36,085 bases of DNA, from the NCBI GenBank assembly GCA_029204225.1, contig MU835815.1, forward strand, positions 1-36,085, in the 5' to 3' direction. The position numbers and the translations under genes were made by a program. Shown here piece by piece: positions 20,148-28,299 of the stretch (position 1 is its first letter; every line of letters starts with the position of its first letter). The stretch is from Diphasiastrum complanatum (lineage: Eukaryota > Streptophyta > Lycopodiopsida > Lycopodiales > Lycopodiaceae). Under the pieces are notes generated by a model that was not told where the DNA came from, did no database searches, and saw only the letters and a list, made by a program, of their open reading frames with translations.

Positions 20148-21603
20148 CTCCAACTGAAGGTATCCAACATGCAGCAAACCAACGATACCCTCAAAGCTGA
20201 AAAGGATGAGGCTATAGCAGATTCACAAACAACACGTTCCACTATGAAGGAATAGTTGGAAATGGTAGACTTCAACGACTTTGCACCACCAGCTATTCCT
20301 AAGGAAACTGCCATTCCAATGGTGGCCTATCAAACGTTGGCCCAAAAGCTGAAAACCACGACGAAGCAACACTCATACATTGCTTCCGTCGAGGCCCTAA
20401 ACTAGCACATAGCCACCCTGGAAGAATGCTTAAAGGCTGCTGCCCAATCGACACCATCAGTTCATGCAGAGCACGCCCAATTCCATGATTCGGAGAACCA
20501 CTTTGATGGACCAGATGGTGGAGATGGAGCAGGATTCCAATAGCCTCCTCCTGCAACTCAATGCTCCGCATTTCAAGACCAACCCTTGGGGCAGGAGCTC
20601 AAACACCAACCAATCCGTCAGGCTCTAAGGGTACCAGCTCCCAACATTATCTTTTCCCTTCCACCGCTTCTAACCCTCTCGACACCACTAACCCCACCTT
20701 CATTCCACAACAATTTTCTCCTGAGTCACAAAGAATTGCAGAAGCTAACCCCTCGCCTCCTCTTTCTCCTGAATCCGATCCACAAACCCAACACGAGATT
20801 GCCTCTGAAGCACCAACCATCCAGCATAGAATCACGCCCATAGAACCAAGCAAGGAGTTGTGCGTCGCTCAGGAGTTTGCAAAGAAGTATCCAACAACGA
20901 AAGAGCGAGGTGGCTACATACTGTCAGATTTGGACTAGTGTCAAACACAAAAAACAACAGTCAAACTCCTGGATCCACAACCTCTCTGGCATCATCAGCT
21001 CTTCCTGCAAAGTAGGACCTCAATGGCACGGTTACTCGAAGCTCCCTCCTACATGCGCACCAATCTTTATTACTATCCAGTAGCGAGGCGAGAACCGTTT
21101 CCTACCACCAAGGTCAAGAACAAAATCTTTTGGCCTAAGCTCACAGGTGTGGATACCGGCAACTTAGCCGAAGACATGGTCACCAACTGCCGAGTATTCT
21201 ACCAAAAGCACCATGGCAATCCTGATCGCGATGTCAAATATTTTGCAAATAATTGCGGCCTGGTGGCATTTTTGGCCTCAGAGATTTTTGGGATCGAGGG
21301 TTACCCCCAATCGCCCTTGATATCAATAAACCCTTGCGAATGCAAGACGGCCATATCAACGTTGCAAGGCTCTATTATCGCGCTGCACTCACTTCTGCCC
21401 TGCACGTTGATATGGTGGAGCTATGGAAAACCCATAACTTTCTCCAGGGTATGCTCCATTATTACAAACCCATGCCCTTCCTGAACAAATTACGGTGGCA
21501 AATGATGGAGGGCATCGGCACGACAATCTACCACTCCCGATAGCAACAGTCTCACCTCCAAGAAGCACAAAAGATCCAGGATGAAAAGGCATTGATTGGT
21601 GTG
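19861..21603 (+). pseudogene. Gypsy 3' ORF, middle to C-terminal part (plus strand)
   Basis: Begins with YPNYT-type sequence, LPLAAQKAVWLMNEL and MRQFDDGAM. A Gln/Leu-rich coiled-coil-like stretch follows (LQIQNLTNYNQQQ, NQLQLKVSNMQQTNDTLKAE, seen by hand translation in 20,060-20,215). Next come FNDFAPPAIPKETAIP, a Pro/Ser-rich stretch (20,561-20,938) and a better conserved C-terminal block, YMRTNLYYYPVARREPFP, VTNCRVFYQKHHGNPDRD and NNCGLVAFLASEIFG (21,023-21,300). Several stops and frameshifts. It ends just before the polypurine tract. It is not pol and not a recognised envelope. The function is unknown. Confidence 0.55.
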
Positions 21604-21619
21604 GGACCACCAATCCAAT

Positions 21620-21630
21620 AAGGAGGGGGA
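21620..21630 (+). other. Polypurine tract of the gypsy element
   Basis: AAGGAGGGGGA, followed by TAA and the LTR start TGTTAGC. Marks the 3' end of the internal region on the plus strand. Confidence 0.85.
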
Positions 21631-21633
21631 TAA

Positions 21634-22440
21634 TGTTAGCAACTGTGCTAACACAGAGAAAAACAAAATAAAATAAATAAAACTCTGTGGCATGTGTTTT
21701 GTAAGACCACGTATGAGTATCTGTCAATAAACTTCAGCCATGGCATGTGTTTTGTAAGTCCATGAGTAGAAGCTTAAATAATAATAAAATAGCTTAAACT
21801 TAGACATCTAGAACTTAGACTTAGGAAACTTAAGATTAGAAATATTTTGTCTTAAGTTTTCCTAAGTTAAGAAATTTGAAGTTCTAAGTCCTAAGTTAGA
21901 AGTTCTAGAATGGCTAGAAACAGATTAGTCCCATAAGTTAGTAGACACTTATGGAAGACCCTCCTTGCCATAAAAGGAGAGGCATTTGTATTGTAAACAA
22001 CACTTTTGAGATCAAGCTATCTTGCTGTCTATTTTGGAGAATTATCATTCTATTTCATTTGTGTTTCCCTTGGAAAGGTGCATAGCTTGAGGGAAGGTGC
22101 TCGGGCCTCCTCTTGCCTCCTTTTCATCGGTTTTATTGTGGCATGTTCATTACTACTTACTTGCTTAGTATTAGCCGCAATCTCATTTTATTACCCTTTG
22201 GGTGTTAATCTAGGATTTAGTTTAATCACCTTGCTAGTTGGATAAGCCTTAGTAAGGTTTTGTATTTTGTCATTTTAGTTAATTTCATTTCTATTTCGAG
22301 CACTAGTTGGGTAAGCCTTAGTGCTTCATCATTGTTTTATTTTCGCAGTCCGTCTAAAGCTTGGTAAAAAACTTAGAAAGCAGACGATCCTCTTATACTA
22401 CACCACATCGTGAGTAGATCTAGCCAAACATTGACAAACC
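21634..22440 (+). repeat. 3' LTR of the gypsy element (solo in this window)
   Basis: Starts TGTTAGCAACTGTGC beside the polypurine tract. It carries two perfect copies of the 18-base word TGGCATGTGTTTTGTAAG (21,688-21,705 and 21,741-21,758), a TATA-like CCATAAAAGG near 21,969, and two GTTGG-TAAGCCTTAGT words near 22,235 and 22,308. The right border is not certain (somewhere 22,400-22,456). No second copy of this LTR was found in the window, so the 5' end of the element is missing. Confidence 0.7.
21969..21978 (+). promoter_or_regulatory. TATA-like element in gypsy LTR
   Basis: CCATAAAAGG, about 30 bases upstream of a likely transcript start near 22,000. Weak by itself and supported only by its place in the LTR. 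Confidence 0.35.
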
Positions 22441-22563
22441 AGATTTACTTCCAACAAAAATGTGGAAGAGAACGTGAATGAGAGTGAAGGGGAGTTTGAA
22501 GATGTGGACACCAACGTACACCTACAATATGAAGGAGATGAGGGAGGAAGTGATGATGAGTAG
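22435..22563 (+). CDS. Short acidic terminal exon (unidentified)
   Basis: Open plus-strand frame ending TAG at 22,561. The translation is strongly acidic: NVEENVNESEGEFEDVD and LQYEGDEGGSDDE at the C-terminus. It is followed by AT-rich sequence. It may be the last exon of a gene of the CACTA-like element, cut on its upstream side by the gypsy LTR. No family is recognised. Confidence 0.35.
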   Translation, partial: QTRFTSNKNVEENVNESEGEFEDVDTNVHLQYEGDEGGSDDE

Positions 22564-22659
22564 AGGTTTTTAAATTAAATGTAAGGCCTTGTAGAAGGCA
22601 ATGTAGGAAGAGAGAATTTATTTTCTCATCAATGTACTTTTTTTAAAATCAATCAATAT

Positions 22660-22870
22660 AATGTTTTGGCATCACATCATTCTTGCAAAATTTTTGAATG
22701 CATATATTTTTAATTCAGGAATGCAAATGTATAGTCTATTGAATGCACATCTATTGATTTGCAATGTATCTATTGATGTATTCAATGCAATGTATAGTCT
22801 ATTTAATGCACATCTATGCAATGCAAATGTATCTATTGATGAATTCAATGCAATGTATCTATTTTAGCAC
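22660..22870. repeat. Imperfect tandem repeat of AATGCA-ATCTATTGAT words
   Basis: Repeats of GAATGCACATCTATTGAT, TTCAATGCAATGTAT and AATGTATAGTCTATT, about 30-60 bases apart. AT-rich. Open frames over it are repeat by-products. Confidence 0.7.
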
Positions 22871-23325
22871 ATGATTTGCATGCTAGAATGCACAATAGAA
22901 AGTAATGGAAAGCACAATGGAAAGTAATGGAAACCACAATATAATGCATCAATAGATAACACATTAAGCTATAAACTAAATATCAAATGAATCAAAATAA
23001 ATGTGAATTTACCTTGTATCTCCATTGTTTTACAGTCTTTGCTTTTCCTTTTGCATGCACTTGATCTTTGAATCCTTTGTAATAAAAGCTCTTTTTTTAT
23101 TTTTCATATCCAATCCCACATCACAAACAAAAAAGATCTTAAAACTTATGATCACAAAACACATACTATTAACATCCATCAATGAACTAAAAATCCTAAA
23201 CACTATAAATCTTCTCACTCACATTCATCCTCATCTCATTCTCATTCTCATCTATACTCTCTTTTTCTCTCTCTCACACAACAAAAAAAATGAACCTCAC
23301 CTCTAGTTTAGGAGCAAACCACAAC
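22871..23325. other. AT-rich noncoding part of the CACTA-like element
   Basis: Contains GGAAAGCACAATGGAAAGTAATGG-like short duplications near 22,900-22,940 and a TCTC-rich patch near 23,255-23,280. No gene seen. Confidence 0.5.
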
Positions 23326-23329
23326 GTAG

Positions 23330-23740
23330 ATACCATGTGGATATAATTTTTTTTTTTATCCACACGGTATGCACGGCCTCAACTCTCTAGATTTCACGTG
23401 GATAAAGCAAATTTTGTGTGGATTATCCACCGCGTAAATAATTATCCATGCGGTATCCATGCAGTATCCACGCGAAAGCTGAGCCTTTTTTATTTATATT
23501 TTACTCCGAGTTTCGGAGGTTTGCCCTGTTGCCGGTAGTCGGACTTGGCGTGGATAATCCACGCGTAAATAATCCACGCATTTTGAATTTCACGCCATCC
23601 GGCCGATCTGCTATCGGAAATGACATTTGCGTGGAACATCCATGCGTGGATAATCCACGTGTATATCCACGGCTATATCCACACGAAATTTTTTTTTTCC
23701 TGCACGTCCTCCTTTGTATTGTGCGTGGATATTTGCTATA
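23330..23740. repeat. Right subterminal repeat region of the CACTA-like element
   Basis: About a dozen copies of a GTGGATAATCCAC-type palindrome in both orientations, for example GCGTGGATAATCCACGC near 23,548, GCGTGGATAATCCACGTG near 23,645, GTGTGGATTATCCACCGCG near 23,416 and TATCCACGCG near 23,466. A hairpin-like pair TGTGGATATAA / TTATCCACA lies at 23,336-23,366. Spacing is irregular. Dense short repeats at an element end suggest transposase-binding sites. Confidence 0.75.
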
Positions 23741-23752
23741 TGTGTTCTTGTG

Positions 23753-23755
23753 AAC
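23753..23755. repeat. Right copy of target duplication AAC
   Basis: Directly follows the TTGTG end of the insertion and begins the 5' half of copia A gag on the minus strand. Confidence 0.8.
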
Positions 23756-24007
23756 GTCTTTTGAGGTTTTAGCTTCAGCTATGTGTCCAATCTGTGTATC
23801 TGATATATTGAGGATAATAAGCACGAAAGCTTTACCATCCTTCGATTTGCACTTTGAGTCGTTGTCTTCAGGTTTTACTTCTATACCTGCAACAACATCC
23901 CATAACTCGTTGGCGATTAGCAAGATCTTCATCTTAAATTTCCACAAATGATAATTGGATCCATTCAACTTGTCTGCAATAAGACCAACTTTACTTTGAG
24001 AATCCAT
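23756..24007 (-). pseudogene. N-terminal Gag of copia A
   Basis: ATG at 24,007 on the minus strand: ADKLNGSNYHLWKFKMKILL, the classic copia Gag start (L-G-NY-W). It then reads DSKCKSKDGKAFVLIIL and HIAEAKTSKDV. The frame is open until it meets the CACTA-like insertion. The next residues of the family (WDIL) are at 4,415. Confidence 0.95.
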
Positions 24008-24246
24008 CTGGAACTTAGTTTGTTGATTATTGAATCGATGACGCTAAGATGTAGTAATGCCAACAACTGGAAATCAATTCTTTGATACTGAAAGGTTGAA
24101 AGGAACTGAAGAGTACGATATCAGTTTGATATCGTGAAAGATATCAAGTATTAGAGCTTTCGCTCTGATATCGAAATAGTATTAGGCCTTGAAGAAGAGT
24201 CAACGCTTTGATATCAGGTAGGTATGCTATGATACCATGATATAAT
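24008..24246 (-). other. Leader of copia A between PBS and gag
   Basis: Contains repeated GAT-ATC words (GTTTGATATCGTG, GCTCTGATATCG, GCTTTGATATCAGG) and a second PBS-like sequence, GCTATGATACCATG, at 24,225-24,239. No coding signal. Confidence 0.6.
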
Positions 24247-24258
24247 GCTCTGATACCA
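24247..24258 (-). other. Primer binding site of copia A
   Basis: Plus-strand GCTCTGATACCA is TGGTATCAGAGC on the minus strand, the initiator-Met-tRNA complement, directly against the LTR. Confidence 0.92.
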
Positions 24259-25033
24259 TGTTGAAAATAGGATAGATAATAGTAGCGGAAACTTCCTACT
24301 TCAATGCATGACTACGCCTATCGAAAATTGAACAAAGTAGTAGTGATGGAAATCACGTTCAACCTTTAGCAACTAACTTTGAAATCACTAGATACTAAGT
24401 GATTACGTAGCCAAACATGAAGTATTGAATTCTCAGACAATTTCTATCAGTTACAAAAGCAATACAGAGATGCATGTTGAACGCAATAAGGAGATAGTAT
24501 TGATTCATTAAAACAAAATCAGATGCTAATGTGCGCAAAACAATAGTGGATTGAAACTGCGCACTCTAAGCCATCTCTGAATAATTGAGAATAAATCTGA
24601 TAATAAGCAGCTCTGGTGATAAGCACTAGCGTAATAGCAACTCTAAAATAAATCTTTAAAAGACTGAGCTAGAATGCTCAAGAGAGTTCAAGCTTGAAAG
24701 CTTGATAGAGAGCTAACTATAATACTGGCTGATTGAGAACTTCTTGACTTTGATGATAAGATGTATGAATATGAACAACTATATATACTAAGCAATTAGG
24801 TCATCAAACACGATTGCCAGTTGGCTGGTGTCTGCTGACATTCATCCGGCTCCTTGTCATTAATTGTTGATAAGCGGTGGAAATTGGCCGTAAATAGTCT
24901 GTCTACATAAATGAACTAGAACTGTCACTCTGCAGAAATGAACTAAAACTGCCACATGCGACAGTGTCGACTTTTCGCGAAAAACTCGACAGTGCCTAAA
25001 AACTCATTTTCTTCATATTAGGGTAGCCCTACA
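24259..25033 (-). repeat. Right LTR (5' LTR) of copia A
   Basis: 775 bases, TGTTGAAAATAGG to CCCTACA. Colinear with 84-879, with scattered substitutions and small indels. A segment near 24,357-24,385 is missing from the left LTR. Confidence 0.92.
24780..24787 (-). promoter_or_regulatory. TATA box in copia A 5' LTR
   Basis: TATATATA in the same context as 607-614. As the 5' LTR copy it would be the element's promoter. Confidence 0.5.
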
Positions 25034-25185
25034 CTTTGCCAGAGTCATTTCCTTAACATTTGAGGCACGTTAAAAAATGCAAAAAATGCGACTTTGCATA
25101 TTTACTCGCAAATCCTGACAGGCGAAAAATGCGAAGGCTAGATACTTTGAGAGAAAAATAGGCAACTTGCCTTTATCTCTTCTAT
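25034..25185. other. Right flank with AAAAATGCGA words
   Basis: AAAAAATGCAAAAAATGCGAC and GGCGAAAAATGCGAAGG occur near 25,073 and 25,121. The same AAAAAATGCGAC core is the unit of the minisatellite at 27.5-28.2 kb. Confidence 0.5.
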
Positions 25186-25385
25186 GACAGAAAAGCCATT
25201 TTGGGCTACTTCACGAATTTATCATTCACAATGAAGGAATAATGTAATGCTTTAGATCATTCAACACAGACAGAGAAGATTTTTTGAACATTGATTTTGC
25301 CTTCATTGCTGACAAAAAAGCCATTTGAGGCTATTGCAGAGATCTATCATTCATAATGCATGAATGAGTGCATTGTTTCTGCCTT
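25186..25385. repeat. Direct repeat, about 75 bases, 125 bases apart
   Basis: GACAGAAAAGCCATTT...TATCATTCACAATG at 25,186 and GACAAAAAAGCCATTT...TATCATTCATAATG at 25,311. Imperfect. Sequence just after the second copy matches bases 1-28 of the window. Confidence 0.75.
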
Positions 25386-25435
25386 CCATCATTGAAGAAA
25401 TACAAGATCAGGCACTTCCCACCCTCAAGGCCAGA

Positions 25436-25995
25436 ATGGCTTCTCAGACCTTTTGCAAACTACTTCATCCCTCCTCTTATCATCTCAAGTTAAGCCTCAC
25501 CACTTTGCCACACCTCATTTTCATGGCGATCCCATAGCCCATCGCCCACAATAGGTGTTGGTCATTCTGCTTATGAAGAAGATGCATCTGATTCATGGAA
25601 TATGGTGAGTACATTCACCTCTAATTCTTATTGACTCAATTAGTTCTTAGAATGAGAAAATTTTTTTGCATCAATTATTCCGTCATCGCTCATAGAGGTA
25701 CTTTAACGAGCCCTCCCGAGTTTTTTGCGCATGGTGAAATAGAAAATGCGGCATGGAAGCTTGTGATTTCAACAAGTAAAATGCAATCAATTGCATTCTG
25801 TAAGTTATCTAACTAGAACTTGGAAATATTGACACAATTATGATGCATGACTCACTGGATGATCTGAAGGTTACAAGGATTCCAAGATCGAAGCTGCTCC
25901 AAAAATGAGTTTGATGTAGAGTTTGTAGTGTTAGATCCCAAGAAAAGTGCAGGCAACAGTGTTCAAATCATTCCCTTTCAGGTCCGCAACAATGG
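25436..25995 (+). pseudogene. Possible remnant of a nuclear gene (two to three exon-like stretches)
   Basis: ATG at 25,436 opens a Ser/His/Leu-rich start (MASQTFCKLLHPSSYHLKLS) that looks like an organelle transit peptide. One base shift later the frame reads PTIGVGHSAYEEDASDSWNM up to a good splice donor, ATG|GTGAGTAC, at 25,604/25,605. A second stretch (FFAHGEIENAAWKLVISTS) ends near a GTAAGTTA donor at about 25,801. A third reads FDVEFVVLDPKKSAGNSVQ near 25,910. No family recognised. Frameshifts suggest a pseudogene, and chance is possible. Confidence 0.25.
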
Positions 25996-26096
25996 CTTTG
26001 CTCATTCATTGCGCTTTTATTAAAATTATGTTTTGGTGAAATAGCATTCACCCAAAGTTTTTACATACTATTTGTTGGACCTAAAAGAAATCTTAC

Positions 26097-26241
26097 CCTG
26101 GATAAATTTAGCAAAGCCACTATTGTGTCTGTTAATAATAGTAGTTCATTTACATATTTTGTGATGGCTTTAATGCTTTCAATATTGATGCCCGCATCAC
26201 ATAGAGATTGAAGACGGATCTTTGCAGAAAGAGGGATGTAA
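26097..26241 (-). pseudogene. Exon-like stretch, minus strand, unidentified
   Basis: Bounded on the minus strand by a plausible acceptor (TGTCTCTTCAG) at 26,242 and donor (CAGG|GTAAGA) at 26,096/26,097. The 145-base interval encodes SLCDAGINIESIKAITKYVN and LLLLTDTIVALLNLSR. The translation looks protein-like (helical, no low complexity) but no family is recognised and no neighbouring exon is convincing. Confidence 0.25.
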
Positions 26242-26264
26242 CTGAAGAGACAAATGCTGCTCAA

Positions 26265-27480
26265 ACAATTCTAGATTGGCAAGTAAAAGAATGGATGTGC
26301 CATCATTTTAATATTTAAAACCAAAATAATGTGTCCGAGTTATCCATTTTGTTATGATTTGGTCATTTTATAGAATCTCAGTTGAATTGGATTTTGTGCT
26401 TCAAAAGAAGTGAGTATAAGATTGGATATGCCATTGCTTCTAATATCTACATCCAAGATTATGTGTCTGAGTTGTCTGTTTTGTTTTCATTTAGACATTC
26501 TTTGGAGTTTTTTGTTTGAAAAAACAAATTGGATGCTGGGCTCCGAATTCGAGAGTGGCAATGAAAAAATTTAATAATACTACTCCCAATATTTTAACCA
26601 GTGATATGCGTATGAGTTGTCCATTTCGTTTTAATTTGCTCATTTTATGAATTCTTTTGTATGAATTGGATGCAGTGCTCAAAATTCGACTGTGCAAGTC
26701 AAAAATATAATCGTTGTTTCTAACATTTAAATCTTGGATCATGTGTCTGAGTTGTCGGTTTAGGCTTCATTTAGTCACTTTTTCTATTCTTTAGTTTGAG
26801 CTAAGTTGGATGCTCTGCCCTGGTGTCGAGATGGGCAATTTAGAGATTTGTTATTGCAGGTTTTGTTTTCATTTAGTCATTTTGTGAATATGCACTGAAG
26901 TTTATAAGTTTCTTACACGATGGAAGTATGATAGATAACTGACGGTAATATAAAAGTTGCTTATGGCATCCAACATTCTGCATCAAAGACCTTCGTAATA
27001 GTTTTGTCCATTGACAAATGAGGTATGAGACATGTTAAAGATGGCATGGGAGAGACATGAACAGTAAACCAAACTCCGAAACTACACAAAGCTTCAACTC
27101 TGCAACAGAAAAAAAAAATAAGCTTACTCAGACACACTCTCAATGGGCACATACACAAAAGCTTCAAACTCAAAAGCAAGATATGAAAATAAGGCATCAA
27201 AAAATGTTTACCATGGAGTTCGTTTAAGGCTTCTAACTTTAACATACGTTTTTCTTACAACATTGCAAGTTGTCTCATATACCTGCTATATGTCGTATCC
27301 TAGAAGTTTCATCAATCTTGATCATATTTTTTAAGAAGTCAAATAAATCAGGAAACCATTATGCGTGTACAAATTTAACTTACCAACAGTCTTTATGAAA
27401 GTCTTACTTTGAAATAAGTTAGAATCTGAACTAAGCTTTACAACTTTTGTACCCTTTGTATATATATTTTCGAGCCTTTG
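26265..27480. other. Flanking DNA without recognised genes
   Basis: AT-rich. Three to four related stretches near 26,330, 26,450, 26,620 and 26,740 repeat words such as GTGTCTGAGTTGTC, TTTAGTCATTTT and GAATTGGATG, about 130-160 bases apart, suggesting an old degenerate tandem repeat. No coding frame is convincing. Confidence 0.5.
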
Positions 27481-27488
27481 TAGAATGT

Positions 27489-28248
27489 GACAATCGCCCC
27501 TCCCAAAAAATACGACAGTCGTCCCTCCCAAAAAATGTGACCCCTCCCTTCCCCTCCCCTTGCTTTAGCCCTCCCCAAAAAATGCAACACTCCCCTCCCT
27601 TCGGCACTTCCGAAAAATGCGAGACTGGCCCCTCTCGAAATATGCGACACTGGCCCTCCCATCCAAAAAAATGCGACACTGCCCCTCTCAAAAAATGTGA
27701 CATTGGCCCTCCCCTCCCCTCCCAAAAAATACGACACTGCCCTCCGAGCCCTCCCAAAAATGTGACACTACTCTCTCGAAAAATGCAACACTACCCTCCG
27801 AAAAATGCGACACTGCCCTCCCCCTCCCAAAAAATGTGACACTGCCCTCTGAAAAATGCGACACTGCCCTCCCCCTCCCAAAACATGCGACACTGCCCTC
27901 CAAAAAATGCGACGCTGCCCTCTCCCTTCCCCCCTCAAAAAATGCGACACCGCCCTCCCCCTCCGAAAATTGTGACACTGCCCTCCCGAAAAATGCGACA
28001 CTGCCCTCCCTTTGTCCCTCCCAAAAAATGCGACACTACCCTACCTTCGGCCCTCCCAAAAAATGCGACATTGGCCTCCCTTCAGCCCTCCTGAAAAATG
28101 CGACATTGGCCTCCCTTCAGCCCTCCCAAAAAATGCAATATTGGCCCTCCCATCCAAAAAGATGCGACACTGTCCCTCCCAAAAAATGTGACACTGGCCC
28201 TCCCCTCTCCTCCCGAAAAATACGACACTGCCTTCCCCCTCCCACTGC
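27489..28248. repeat. Minisatellite, unit about 20-30 bases (CCCTCCCAAAAAATGCGACACTG)
   Basis: About 30 imperfect copies. The constant core is AAAAA(A)TG(C/T)GACA, separated by CCCTCC-rich linkers of variable length, sometimes with CTTCGGC or CTTCAGC. The plus strand is almost free of G outside the core, so open frames on both strands are long by chance (repeating Pro-Lys-Asn or Gly-Arg-Phe) and are not genes. Confidence 0.95.
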
Positions 28249-28261
28249 CATCGATGGAGCA

Positions 28262-28263
<2 letters not shown>

Positions 28264-28298
<35 letters not shown>
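28264..28298. repeat. (CT)n tract opening the satellite field
   Basis: 35 bases of CT, followed by AAGTCCACTCAAGCCTACG, the block anchor. Confidence 0.95.

Positions 28299-28299
<1 letters not shown>

Larger units (their letters stand above)
4416..23752. mobile_element. CACTA-like (En/Spm-type) DNA transposon, 19.3 kb, with nested insertions
   Basis: Ends are CACAACTAGAAA on the left and, reading inward from the right, CACAAGAACACA. The shared terminal word is CACAA where CACTA elements usually have CACTA or CACTG. The duplication is 3 bases (AAC), as in the CACTA superfamily. Both ends carry clusters of short palindromic GTGGATAATCCAC-type repeats, as expected for subterminal transposase-binding repeats. 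A degraded zinc-type domain at 5,798-6,057 resembles the transposase-associated N-terminal domain of plant CACTA transposases. Most of the 19 kb is later gypsy and copia insertion. The terminal inverted repeat is very short (about 5 bases), so the superfamily is likely but not certain. Confidence 0.7.
84..25033 (-). mobile_element. Ty1/copia retrotransposon A, minus strand, split by a 19.3 kb insertion
   Basis: The outermost element. It reads right to left: 5' LTR 24,259-25,033, PBS 24,247-24,258, gag start near 24,007, insertion 4,416-23,752, gag remainder, protease, integrase, RT, RNase H, then 3' LTR 84-879. The domain order PR-INT-RT-RH is that of Ty1/copia. The own length without the insertion is about 5.6 kb, normal for plant copia. 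Many stops and frameshifts make it non-autonomous. The two LTRs differ by substitutions and small indels, so it is not a recent insertion. Confidence 0.93.

Noticed and set aside
23501-23755. Extension of copia A gag frame into the CACTA-like end
   Set aside because: The frame stays open past the AAC duplication by chance. The extra residues come from the transposon end and do not match Gag.
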